60,000 nt of DNA from positions 28,786,042-28,846,041 of the forward strand of contig CM060734.1 of NCBI GenBank assembly GCA_030704615.1. The letters run 5' to 3'. Positions 1 to 11,915 of the stretch are shown here, piece by piece (positions within the stretch are counted from its first letter, which is position 1; each line of letters opens with the position of its first letter). Made by a program: the position numbers and the translations under genes. Under the pieces are notes generated by a model. That model was given only the letters and a program-made list of their open reading frames with translations. It did not search any database and was not told the DNA's origin. Source of the stretch: Takakia lepidozioides (Eukaryota; Streptophyta; Takakiopsida; Takakiales; Takakiaceae).

Positions 1-299
1 TTTTAATGGGTACAATAATACCATTTTTCCTTCTCAGTGTATCTGACTTGTAACAAGTCTTTGGGTATCCAGTACTCTACTTCTTCTATGATCGTATGGC
101 CATATTCATAATTTGAACAGCCTTCTTTGAGGACATAACTAGTGTAGCATACTTTTCTGATTGGTAACAGAGTAATCAATAAAGCTAAACGAGAAAGCCA
201 AATCTCACTTACACTCCTACTTTCCCATGGTGCTCGATCAATATTGATTACTCCTCCCTTCAATCCCCATTTACCATCTTCTTTCGCAATTGAAAGAAA

Positions 300-3200
300 A
301 ATCGCGCGTGCTTCTACTAGATGATTATATCAGATGCATCGACGACTTGTTTCTAAGATATGCATAGCATGATAAGCAAGCACGCACGATCGCGCGTGCT
401 CCTTTATAGTTCAATTCCATGCTGAATTTCAGAATTAGACTCAGGGGTGGGATTCAGTCCTGTGGAGGGGGATATGCCATTACGGATGTCACCATATCAA
501 GGATTAAGCCAACGAGTTAGAGACATTGTTGATGGTCAGGCTTCTAGGGCATTGGTCGGCGATCAAAATTCTGTTGAAGTGAGTATTGCAGATTATGAGC
601 TGTCCTGACACTTGTAAAACCCAATTTATAACAAACTTGATAAAACATCATAATCTTTTACCAATGGAAATATTAACCTATTGCACAGTGATAGTCTCGT
701 AAATGAATCAAAATTTATACGGAAGTCTAATCAACCGCATTTTCTGTAGATCCGTGAGTCCGATACGGAGGAAGTAACATATACCAGAACAAACGACACA
801 CAACAGTGTACAATGAAGAAACAATACGACTTGAGAGTGAGGATATCGTTGCCCAAGGTGGCAGCTTCAGAAACCGCAGGCGATCGCGCGAGGTTACTTA
901 TCGGAGGGGTCGACAAAAACATACCGGACGGCGAAAGACCCATCGCCGGTGGAATTGACGGCGAAACCTCACCTGGCTTGGAGCAAGTGCCGCCAAAGCT
1001 GGTATTTCATTCTCCGCCTTCTGCTTTCCTTTCTGCATTCCATTGCGAAACAATTCCAATGAATTAATAATTATTTCCTAATGGGCAGGATGATATGATC
1101 TATCCACCACACGACTGTTCCCAAGCTGTCCAACCCGCGGATTTCTTTGCTCTTCCAATGGTTCCAAATGGATGTCAGCCCGGATATTATGTCCTGGTTC
1201 TGGATGTCGGGTTCCTATGTGAGGTCTACCTCCAGAATGGGCCAAAAACCCCTCCCGCAACTCAGCCTTATATCTCCGTTGGAAGATTTAAGTTAGCAAT
1301 GCGACATGAGATGGGAGACTTCCTCAAATGGTCGTCAAGAAGTTTTGGGTCATCTTATGGAACACTGGCAAAGAAGAGACTGTCGTGGATTTCAAATCAG
1401 CCTTGTTCGGGAGGAACGCCCACAAGGTCATGCATTACAGTTCCGACCAATGTGTGGAACATAGACTTACTTTCAACACATATTGGCCTACGCTACCTAA
1501 AGCCCCAATCTACTTCAAACGACTTTACGACTTGTTCGTAGACCCCAACTCTAAAGCCTACAGGTCTAACACCCTGCTTATCGACGTCGTTGGGAACATG
1601 TACAAGTCTTTCCTCAATCCTCTGAGCCTGGTCATCTTCCTACCTAAATACGAAGCACTTGTAGATTCATACAAGGATGATTTTTGATGGGTCATCTGAA
1701 GCCCCACCTGGAGAAGTTGAAGCATTAAAAAATGGACACTTGGGCCTTCAATGAGCAGAACCCTTTTGGAATACCTAAGGATATTTACTTTCAGGATGCT
1801 AGAGTGAAATTCATTAATTGCTGGGACTTTCCATGGCCTAAGAACAAGGAGGAATGGGATGCACATCTAAAGTACCTAGAGGCCTTGGAAGTGGAACATG
1901 AGATATTAAAGTGACTAGTTTTGAGAATGTATTGGGATTCTGAGGTCATTGAGTTCCTTATCTGTTCATGGGATTCTTCTTTTCTTGATTTACTTAATTG
2001 TCTTTATGACTCCTTCACAGATCCGACAGCCTAGATCTCCACCTTTGAGGGGACCTCGCTTGATAATTTTTGACGTTAATGGAGTGCTATGCAAAATAAC
2101 GAAGCGCCAGAGCCCAGGACCTACTCCACGTTTTTCGGAATTTGATTACAGCATTCATGCTATTGTTGGGTATCGCCAAATCTTTAGACGGAAGATGTAC
2201 CGGGAAATTTGGCAAGAGTTACACAAGCACTTCGTTTTAGGTATCTGGAGCTGCATGGTGCTTAAAAACTTAAATGCTATTCTGGATTTTCTCCTACGTG
2301 GTCTTCCACGGCCAGCGTTCATCATGTCGCAGGAAGATTGTATCATTTGCCCAAGCAATCTGCACCCAAATTACCGAACGGGACAAGATCAACCTCCTGT
2401 GTTCTTGAAACCACTCCTTAACGTATGACATAATTCTGAAGGTTTTTACAATCAGAGTAACACTCTGCTGATTGATGATACGGCTTTGAAGTGTTTGCTG
2501 AACCTTCTTGAATCTTGTCTTGAGAACATTGACGCCGACGATTTCTTCCTTCTCAAACTTAGAGATTTCTTGCTTAGCTTCTTGAAATTTGAAAACGTCT
2601 CAAGCTTCTTAAAAGCAAGGAGAATAGGATTTCCACCTTTGAAAGTTAACGATCCACAGTTCAAGCCTCTTCTTGACTATATTGACAATTCACAATATCG
2701 TGATTTCCGAGTAAATGATAAGTAAATATTCGCGTCCTATTGTGGACGCAGTTTACTATTTAAAATTGATTGTGAAGACCATGGAATTTCAGTCTTCTTC
2801 TGATATTCTTTTGCTTTGCATGCAAATTGTTATATTGCCAAACCATATGTAACGGTCAATGGATTCGTTGTTGCTTTATGTCCGTCGATTTCTTTTCAGA
2901 CCCACGCGTTCTTCCAACTCAACTTTGTTGACATATATTTCATTTGCAGGTATGCCCATATCAAAATGTTCTCCATGCCACAAATGCATCTCAAATTGGC
3001 GAAACAAATATCGTCTGGTATTGTTGATGATGTAGAAATGATCAAGCCAGAAGCTTTCCAAGGACCTGACAACTTGTTGTCTACTCAGGCATCCATTGCT
3101 GTTATGGAAAGTGTTTCGAGGCCCAAAATGTCAAAAGGTGAATCCACAGTTAGCAGGGTCGATGATTTAACTGGGGTTGGCTGCGTAGTGGAGAGCGACT

Positions 3201-6200
3201 CTCAATATTTTGGGGAATCCTCCTTGGAGCCGTCCTTCTCCCAACACTTTCCACCAGACGTCGTCACGGGGGATCTACATGAGTCTACCGAACAATTGGT
3301 TGCAACTATCGCTCAACTGCCTCCTCATCATGTCGTAATTCCAAGCGAGTCACCGGATCACGAGGGCTGGACACCTTAGCTGCTGATAAGTCAGGTGATT
3401 TATTTCTATTTCATCCATGCGTTTTATTGTTACCGTGTTTCTGTTCATCCTCTGATTTTCTCTCTTTACTCCAGGCCAGAAAAGCTGCAACGTATGACCT
3501 TCCTGTGAAGCGGCAACTTCTGTGGGGTTGTATTCCAAGGTAATCTTTTTTTTTCCGTTTGAATTCGGTTCAGGATGTGCAGAAAGAAAGAAACCGAATT
3601 CCATTGCCAACCGTCAGCGAGAAGGTTATTGAACTCACTCATTTGCCGATTGAGGTCAGCACACTGACAAGACCGGCAAATATTTCTGCACATCCCCAAC
3701 CCCCCAGAATTCTGGATGGTCATGTGTCAAGGAAACGTCGCAGATCACAGCAGTCAGCGGCGGTCGTGTCCGACGATGAAAAAACAGCATCTGGCGTTCT
3801 GTTATCTCTTCAACATTCATCTGCCTCCAGTGGTAACCCGCCTCGAAATCAGAGGGTAAATCTAGCAAAGGTAATAAGTATCTCCTTCACTTGGTCCTCT
3901 GTCTTATTGGTTATGGCTTCTTAGTAATCATTACATATATCATTTACATTGTCGACACAACTTTCACAAAGTATCCTCGCGCGATCGCACGTGGTTGCAG
4001 GAAACACAGAGGCTACCGATTGTGATTTTTTGTCTCAAGTCTCAATTGGATGTTGTAATGCTGAAAATATTACCTTAGCAAAATATTCCATTTGAAAATC
4101 AGGGTATAGAAACGAGGTAAACCACAAAACGCAAGTATGTCGTGGCATTTTTTGAGTTACAAAATGTATTGGAAATACCTCATTTTTGGGTCAGATAACA
4201 GAAACTAATGGGCTCTTTTGGATGGTTCAGAACGTTGTTACTTAAGAAATGTGTGGTGTCCGGAAACACAAACGCATGTTGCTGGTACTGAGTGTCAATG
4301 GACTTCTTTGCTACATGCCACCTTCTACCGGAGGTGAGTTGTTTAAACAGAGGTTCCACTTGAGGAAAGTAACAATTTGGGTACCCCGCAAGACCATTTG
4401 TAGTTCCAAGACCTGGAGTGCTGGAGTTTCTTCGACTTTCATTGATTCATTTTCATGTAGCGATTTGGTCTGGCTCTGAGAGGGATACTGTATTCAAGAT
4501 GTTGGAGTGTTTCGTTCCTCCGGAAATTATGAAACAATTTCGTTTTATATGGTCTGCCGAGCATTGCACAGATACAGCTGGACATATTAAGCCTGGAATG
4601 AAATATCTTATTAAAGATATTAAGAGTATTCTCGTAAAATTTAGTGCGAAAGAATTTGCTTGGCAGGGGCAAATTCTACTGGTCGACGATGACCCTTCCA
4701 AGGCACTCCGAAACCCAGTGAATACTGGAGTCTTCCCCATCACATTCAAGGAATCAAGCAATTTGGAGGATTTGGTTGACCTCATCAAAGCTTTGTGGCC
4801 TTTTCACTCTGGCTTGACTGGAGCCCAGTCTGTTGTTGATTACGTCGGCAAGAACTCCTGCAAATCTTCCTGCCCTCCGATAGGTTGAAATCTTGTCTAC
4901 TGGTCTTGGTTTGGAAGATTTATTGATGCTTCTGTTTGGCATCCCCCTCAAAAAAATCCCGATTATCTGGGTACGTAGTTTATCATTGCTCTATTTTGTG
5001 TGTAGTCCATCAGCTTTACTTCAACCTGCATTTGTACTTTTTCGTTTGTTGATTTCACATGACTTTTGTGAGATCAATGATATTTCAATGATCTTTGTAT
5101 TTTCTTTAACAATTCCCTTCTGTGCTGCCTCCACTATTCCAGTGACCAAATTCGACAGGAAAAGAAAGAGGAACGGCAGCGTAAGGCTGAGCGGAGGGAC
5201 CGCGAGGCTTTACGTTTGTCAAGGTCATCAAGTACAGCTACCAGTGAGGTGTCTGGTCATATCTTACATCAATCTCCTACTGTATCCATTTCCTCGGGTG
5301 CACATAATTCCGCCATCAGTGGTAACCGACGGCAATCTCGAACATATGCATTGAGTGTGAGCCGTTTGGGAAGCAACTCTGTGTTATTGATGAATTAAAC
5401 TATGGCCGGCCTGTTCATTACACACATACGTTATTGAACTCTGCCAATGTTATGCCAGATCCTTTCTGCTGTAATGTTAGTCATCGAAGTTTGAGAGAAA
5501 TCACGCGTGATCGCGCGTGGTTTCTTCATATATTCTCTTGTGGAGCTATCATGGATTAGCAGTGCTATCAGATGTTATCAAAACAAGTTGACTTCATTGT
5601 CAGTTTAAGCAATAACAGATCAGGCTGGAGGCTGGAGGAGGTTGGAGGAGAAGAAATTTTCCAATGTTTTCATATTACGATGGGGAACAAGTGACACGAT
5701 CATCGTCTATGACTGAATTCGGGTTCCTATCTCGTAATTCAAGCTCCCACGATGGTCGTCTCATTTGTTCCTGAGCGGATTGTGAAGCTCTGTTAAAATC
5801 TCTCTTCAAATGGATTGAAGTAATTTTGGCGGCTTCGAAATTCCTTCCCTGTCCAACTGATGGCCACCCTGTGGTTGATTGAAATCTGGATGCATTCGGC
5901 TCGTTGTGGTTCTCAATGGCGGTAGAGGCAGAGATCTGTTGCGTGATCACTCGTGGTTCGAAAAGCGGACTTCAGCATCGTCCTGGTTCTCCAGCCGACT
6001 GCCAAAGTGTTATATTACCTCAACAGTGCAACATGTGATTGGTCAGAGTGATGTTTTTTCTATGCTCACGAATTCAACAACGAAAATGCTGTCATTTGAA
6101 GATGTGATGATTCTGCAGGCGTAGGGAGTTACTTCATGTCAGTTACAGCGAGGGAACTCAAGGTATTCGGATAATCCGTCCCGGAATATTTCACACCATC

Positions 6201-6465
6201 ATCCTGGATGATTCATTGATGTGTTTTAGAACACGCACTCAAATCATCGAGGCTGATGGTGTCACTTGTTCCCTGGCGGATTGTTCAAGTATCTTATAAT
6301 CCTAGTCTTTAAGTTGTTTGAAGTCATTCTCCCTGCTTGCATAATCCGATCTCCAACAATTGACAGCATCCTCGTGGTGTTTTATTTGGTTCCTATATCC
6401 TTCGTTTGGAGATCCATTATTCTTTTGAGGAACACCAACGATTAACATCGCGCGATCACGCGTGC
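300..6465. repeat. Dispersed CpG-rich palindromic motif (GATCGCGCGTG family)
   Basis: A short motif built on CGCGCGATCGCGCG recurs around and inside the first triple-HAD locus: at about 300-310, 386-400, 881-890, 3977-3993, 5500-5520, 5937-5955 (weaker) and 6448-6465. Most copies are followed by GTGCTT or GTGGTT. The copies sit in non-coding stretches except the one near 881. It could be a dispersed cis element or the debris of a small palindromic repeat. Confidence 0.5.
423..5398 (+). pseudogene. Triple NIF/FCP1-type HAD-domain protein, copy 1 (degenerate)
   Basis: Family: plant NIF/FCP1-like HAD proteins whose motif I is DxNG instead of the catalytic DxDG. Likely exons are 423-578, 750-1001, 1089-1690, 2021-2760, about 2950-3392, 3474-3541, 3560-3870, about 4230-4970 and 5143-5398. 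Three HAD domains are visible. Domain 1 has motif I LVLDVGFLCEV, motif II VILWNTG and motif IV LLIDVVGNMYKSFLNP. Domain 2 has LIIFDVNGVLCKI, GIWSC and LLIDDTALKCLLN. Domain 3 has LLVLSVNGLLCYM, VAIWSG and ILLVDDDPSKALRNP. A basic RKRRR patch between domains 2 and 3 suggests a nuclear protein, and the tail is Arg/Glu-rich. Lesions: a 1-bp deletion near 1329, stops at 2426-2428, 3377-3379 and 4886-4888, and a frameshift near 4385. The second copy at 31.2-36.4 kb has sense codons at the first three of these points. Domain 3 lacks the first motif I Asp as well (SVNG), so phosphatase activity is doubtful. Confidence 0.7.
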
Positions 6466-8040
6466 TTTTCTAAGAGCTGACATGTTCTGATGTCCATCAT
6501 TGCACACCAAAATGGTGTTACAAGGAGGCAGAATGTCAGCAATTGAACGTCAATCTCCAGCGACATTCTCGCCATTTTCATGTGGACTGGACGCCAAAGG
6601 AGGAACACCGTCGCTAACAATCTGTGCAAACAATCTCAACAATCATATATACTTCAAGGTGTTTGATACTGCGTATGTTCATGTAGCTGATTTCTATATG
6701 AGTCTTTTTGCTATTCTCATTCCAACAACATTAGGTCCACTGAGACTGCCATATTCCGAAATCGGAATCAGGCACCACCTACATGAAACCATCAGCTAAG
6801 AATGAAATCTCCAGTTCATTCAATCACAGCCCGGAGAAATATCTCAAGCTGCTAGCCAACTACTTGTGGGCTAGGGTGTTTATCTGGAGTCGCATACAAT
6901 GAATCAAAGATCTAGTTGTCAGCTGACATGCAGCTGATGGTTTTATATTGATCAATGATGGTGGGCCGTGGCTGATACGGGAGTCTGAATATGACAGTAT
7001 CTGGGGACCTGATACAGTTCGCATGAGAATAGCAAAACGACTACTATACAATTCAGCTACAGGAACAACAATAGCATCAAACACCTAGCAGTAAATATAA
7101 TTTTTGACATTGCTTGTGACAGCTCCAATCAATAGTTAGTTGAAGATTATTTAGTTGGTGATCAATTTATGAGTGCTTTACAGTAAATCGTCAGAAGTAC
7201 CACAGCCCGTCACAGATGAACCTCGACTGGTTACCCGACACTATTTCCTTGAAGATTTTGCAGAAAACGTCACTCTCTCCATCAACGTACTCGCCACCGA
7301 GCCACTCTCCAGAAGCATACGAGCAACATACTTACTCCCCAATTGGATACTTTCAGCATCTTACTCCAGGGTCAGTTACTTGGACATTATGTTTTGAAGA
7401 GCATACGAGTAATTCATCATCTTCGCGATTCATTGAAAGTCTGCAAGACCACCAATTCTTCGAGAAGTACAGCTGAACTTCGGTTGCACAAGACATTGTT
7501 GGTTAGCGTAATATTGGAGGATATTTTTTGTGAGGTCATCACCATATCAACGATTCTCGAGATCAGCATTTCATGTACTTCTTCCATTAACCTTCGGAAC
7601 AACGGAAGAATACAGATTTGAAAATGGTCCCTCTAACCTTGTCAAAATATCGTGATTTTGGGAAATGACTTTCCTCAAAATATTCTCATCATAAGTACGT
7701 CGGCCGACATCGTCTTGTGCTAACGGAGTTCAGCCCTCCTTCTAGAAGTTGATACTCTCATTGACATGGTTTACGTTACTTATATTGGTCCATGCCGCAT
7801 GGGGCGAGACTTACTCAAATTGACATGGTTCTGAAATAAAACCTGGTTGTTTATCATCAATGTCTCCCCGTTGTCTTTCATTTCATTTCATGGTATTGTG
7901 CCATTGTGCCATGTTTTGCTTACATATTTGATTGATTTGTCTTGTACGTTACATAGTAACGGCCTTCATAATCTCAGTCGCGGTTACAAATATGACTGGT
8001 GCTCCAATCATCCATCAGGCCGTGGATCATGAGACGAGTT
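5400..8040. other. Intergenic stretch, no gene recognised
   Basis: Only short overlapping reading frames occur here, without family motifs. The stretch at 7173-7620 is open in several frames at once, which argues against coding. Two copies of the GATCGCGCGTG motif lie at about 5937 and 6448. Confidence 0.5.
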
Positions 8041-8049
8041 ATCACCCGA

Positions 8050-8275
8050 CACCCGTTTTTTTAATTTATTTTTTAATGTAATGGAAACACCTGGGAGCGA
8101 CAGCTCACAAATCAGGCCCCCTTAATAGTATAACCTCTTTCACAGTAACCCCGCCATGTGGCGTTGGAATGGGACACCACCCAGGAACATACCACACTCG
8201 TCAGTAGCAAGATTTGACCCCATCATCATCTTGGTGGCACTCAGTGCACTTCACCGACTGAGCTACTGACTGTTG
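8050..8275 (-). mobile_element. tRNA-derived SINE-like element
   Basis: Read on the minus strand, the element opens with GTCAGTAGCTCAGTCGGTG, which fits the polymerase III A box (TRGCNNAGTNGG). About 35 bases later comes GGGGTCAAATCTTG, close to a B box. A body of about 150 bp follows and ends in an A-rich tail near 8057-8090. That order is typical of plant tRNA-derived SINEs. No clear target-site duplication was found, and the head is too long and poorly paired to be a working tRNA gene. Confidence 0.5.
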
Positions 8276-8679
8276 GTATCTCATTCAACTCTTACTAAAC
8301 GTCAAGTGAACAGTGGAACTTGCTTTATGAGCCAAATAAAAACTGTTTTTTCTCCTGAAGTTTACATATAATGTTTCTTTATTGCTCATATTATATATTA
8401 ATAGACAAACAATTATTTATATCTTTATATTTATATTTAAAATGATCCATTTAAATTCATTTAAATGATTTAAAAAATACATATTCAGATATTTCTCCTT
8501 ATTTCTGGACCAAGCTTTAGTCCAGATTTACTTAAAATTGTGTTATCTGTTTTCAAAACCATTCTGTTTTTTTTTTAAAAGAAAATTACCTCAACAATAG
8601 TTTTTGAGGGAGGTGAACAGTTGAAATCTTAATATGATTTAAAGGGCCTCCGTCCTTATTTTATTTTATTTTATTTTTA

Positions 8680-8905
8680 AACCAGACCCTAGCACATACC
8701 AGGCTGGTATGACTTTTAAAATTTTGCTTAATACCATACCAGTCAGATTTTCACTTTGATACCCTACCATATACCATATCAGGCTATTAAATTTATACAT
8801 CATTTGATACCAGTACCATACTGGTTTCAATAATTCAAGTGTACCCCAATACCTTTACCCTAGTGGTATCAAAAAACCATGATACCAGTCCAACACTGGT
8901 ATGTA
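8680..8905. repeat. Cluster of ATACCAG/CTGGTAT palindromes
   Basis: Three perfect inverted repeats share one core: 8695-8711 (arms CATACCAG, 1-base centre), 8809-8825 (arms ACCAGT, 5-base loop) and 8882-8902 (arms ATACCAGT, 5-base loop). Further half-sites (ATACCA, CCAGT) fill the AT-rich sequence between them. There is no coding potential. It may be a remnant of a mobile element end. Confidence 0.6.
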
Positions 8906-9039
8906 CCACCCTTAAACTATATGCAGTTCTTATTCAAGTCCGGGAAGTTTGCATGGTACCACAGTGCCTTCCATATGGCATTCTCTCTCCCTCTCCCTCC
9001 ATGCCATTTAAACAAATAGGAGAACATATGCCTCTCATT

Positions 9040-9200
9040 GTTTGATAATTGCGATTTCAATGCGGGCACGTGTGGTTGCGGCGGGGCCCGCATGTGGGAG
9101 AGGGGGTCGCGACGGTTGGGGCGCCCCGTACCCGGCGGCAGTCAATTTGCTCGGGTGAGCCGCCCCGGGGCGCCCAGGGGAAGCGAGAGGGGGGAGCGAG
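9040..9200. other. GC-rich island next to an LTR-like sequence
   Basis: About 160 bp rich in GGGGCGCC and GCGG words stands out against AT-rich neighbours. A frame stays open across it but shows no domain. It abuts the TGTTGGGCCC start of the LTR-like sequence and may belong to the same element. Confidence 0.35.
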
Positions 9201-9203
9201 TCT

Positions 9204-9700
9204 GTTGGGCCCACAAAACACTTGAAATATGTAGATAAATAATTAATTATTTCAAGGGTTTGTAGAAAGTAGTGGGAAGTGTGGTGGTAAAGAGCAACTT
9301 GTGATGAACATGAGGTTTGGTGTTCAAGTCTTGGTAGGTGATATTGTGGTGGTAATGTGTGTTAATTATAAATATATATTTTGTTTGAAGAGGGTCTGAA
9401 GGTTGGAGTTAGGCACTTGCCAGTTGGTCAGTCCGCTCGTCAATCGCCAGTCTGGTGAGTCGGCTCGCCAATAGCGAGTCTGCTGGTTAGTCCGCTCGCC
9501 AGTTGGAGTCAGTATGCTGGAGGAATCAGTCTCTTGGAGGTCTGGCCAGTCCGCTAGAAGAAGGTCCGCCGCCATTAAAGAACTAGGACTTAGAAAAAAT
9601 TGAGAATCTAGACCCGGTGAAAGGCTGTTGGGTTCATGAGCTCACCCCATGGGCCGTACTGGCGGGGCCCATAGGCGCATTAAATCGCTATTATCCTATA
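9204..9700 (+). mobile_element. LTR-like retroelement fragment
   Basis: The stretch begins TGTTGGGCCCACAAAACAC, has a TATA-like run (TATAAATATATAT) at about 9367-9380, and later a CCATGGGCCGTACTGGCGGG block near 9645-9665. A closely similar block, CCCGTACTGGCGGGCCC, recurs at about 28951-28967, so two remnants of one family are present. Inside it, at 9284-9345, lies a tRNA-like pair of boxes (GTGGTAAAGAGCA and GGTGTTCAAGTCTTGG). No partner LTR or target duplication was found, so the 3' limit is a guess. Confidence 0.35.
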
Positions 9701-10220
9701 ATGAGAGGCAGAACATATACTGACTAACTGAAGAAACTAGCAAACAATAGAGGAAGTGTTTGTAGATGAAGGGAATGTGCATACCCAATGCAGTTTCGCA
9801 GATATGTCAGTGTCAGGAAATAAATTGCCAACATATGCTTGAATCTCCACTGTGTGATGTGTGGCTAATTTGCTGACTAGCACCTCCACCTGTTACTTCC
9901 AATTATTAGAGAAAACTTCAAAACTCTTAAACCTAACTGATGCTCTCCACAGGCCTAGCCATCTTAAGCTTAGCAAGAAGTCCCGATGAGAGGGCATATC
10001 CGTAAATTCACCTGGATACTACCGATGATCTGTTTTGAGTGGCTATTGCAATCCCAGCTTGATGCACCCACCTCCAAAATGTCAAAATCAGGAATTGATT
10101 GTTCGCATTGACTGGTTAACCTTGAAAGGAGAATTTAAGACTGCACGTTTTAGCAGATGAGTGCAGTGTAGTGTTGGAGCTGGATGCAAAGCATACAGGG
10201 CTTACGGGCTTGCTCATGCT

Positions 10221-10288
10221 ACAAAGCCCATGAGAGCTTTGCATACAGGGGCTCTCATGCTGCAAAGCTCTCATGTTACGGGCTTTGT
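10221..10288. repeat. 68-bp hairpin-forming inverted repeat
   Basis: A perfect 15-bp inverted repeat (10229-10243 with 10261-10275, arm CATGAGAGCTTTGCA) is extended outward by a second paired block, ACAAAGCCC at 10221-10229 and GGGCTTTGT at 10280-10288, with a 4-5 base bulge. The transcript would fold into a stem of about 23 pairs with a 17-base loop. No protein is encoded. Confidence 0.6.
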
Positions 10289-10414
10289 GTGGGCTAAAAA
10301 TCTCCTTTTACTTCAAGAGGCCCAAATTGGAGAGCTGTTGTTTCCCTCAATTTAAATAAACGGATACTAGAACGACAACCGCCAAACAAAAAATGAAAAA
10401 GAGACTATTGGCCC

Positions 10415-10690
10415 CAAGAGAAAGGGCTGTGGATCAATAAATGTAGTACTTCTTTCAAGGATGTGGGCAATACTTGGGAGTATGAACCTGATTCGCAGAC
10501 GATAAGGAATTCACATGTAACCAATATATCACAGACCCCCAAAGACAAAGGGCAGTGGATCAAAAAATGTTGGACTTCTTTCAAGGACAATGGCAATAGT
10601 CGGGAATACTCGGGAGCAAGAACCTGATTGGCAGCCATGCGAAGGTTTTCACATGTATCCAACATGTCACAGGGACTCTCCCGGGAAGGC
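10415..10690. repeat. Tandem duplication of about 130 bp
   Basis: Two diverged direct copies, at about 10415-10540 and 10545-10690, share GTGGATCAA, ACTTCTTTCAAGGA, GGCAATA, GAACCTGATT and TTCACATGTA in the same order. Neither encodes a recognisable protein. Confidence 0.65.
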
Positions 10691-11915
10691 ACAGCCAATA
10701 AATTGTCACCACACCATTCAAAAAACTCAGCTAGACACTCTTTGGTAGGTGCCGACGTAGGAGCCTCTGAAACTGTGACACACTCCAGCCATAAACAGTC
10801 ACACTGTATTGAGCTTAGTCCACCCCCCAGAACCAGGATCGATGTTTCTACATACTGATATAAAGGTCGTTTGTAGGCTATGTTTACAGTTAAGACTAAG
10901 GTGGTTCTGTTTTACAAAGCTGTTCAGTGGCTGAGAAACTGCACTGCTTTCTATCCCTACGGGAACACACCTGGATTAGACCTTCGAGATGGTGCAATTT
11001 ACAGAGTCTCAAAACCAACAACCCGGAAGACTCTCGGGGGGGTCACTCTTCATTAGGCTACAACACCATGTGAGATCAATATTTTTCCGCACAGGGGGTT
11101 TTGAAAAAAAAATCTTGTACGAAATATATGTACGGGCAGGGGTATGATTGGTCAAAATGTTTAAGTATACGGAGGGGTAATGCATTTATATAAACTTTAC
11201 AAAATTTTATATATACATATAAGGGTGCAAGTTTTTTTTTTGCATTTGTAGATGGGATTTGACCCTAAGACCACTTGAGTTTTGCTAAGATGTACTGTGC
11301 GGTTGAGATCTCTTCTTTGCTTTTCCCTCCTTTTTCACGCTTAGCAACCCTAGTTTCCCCGCGTCTTTCTCGTGGCGGCGCCAACAGCTCGATCTGTCTA
11401 AGTGGTTTCCAAAATCTCCAGACTCTATGTAGTGATTGCGCTCCTTCTTCGAGTCCCCGATGGCTGTAGATTTCCTGGCTAAGATATTGTGGAAGATGAT
11501 TCCCTGAATTGTCAAGTGCATCATCAATAGTAGAGTTCCAGTGCGGACTTTGTTCAACTTTCTTCATTGTGCAGGCTCTGGCATTTTTGTTCATGTGATC
11601 TGCCAACTCGTCAGCCGCAGCAGCAATGCATTAGGTATAAACGCAGGTGCCACAGTGCGGCAACTTACTTGAATCTGAATGCGGCTTGGGGAGGGATTTT
11701 TGCATTTGCGGTACTGCTTCAGATTATTCTAGGAGATCTCCACGTGAAGGATTATGACATGAAGTGTTGTGGCCATATGTATTAAGATATTGTGGTGGCC
11801 TCTACATCTCGAACTTTTAGGTGCAAACATGATTAGCTATTTGTCAGCTTTTTTCATTACAGCTATATGCTTGATAGGTCCACTGAGATATGGAAGTTTT
11901 GCCTCATTGTTACAG

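Noticed and set aside
3-263. 86-codon minus-strand frame at the left edge
   Set aside because: Composition is protein-like, but it has no recognisable family, no splice context and no match to either HAD copy.
8195-8275. Candidate functional tRNA gene
   Set aside because: A and B boxes are present, but the cloverleaf does not close and an A-rich-tailed body follows, so a SINE fits better.
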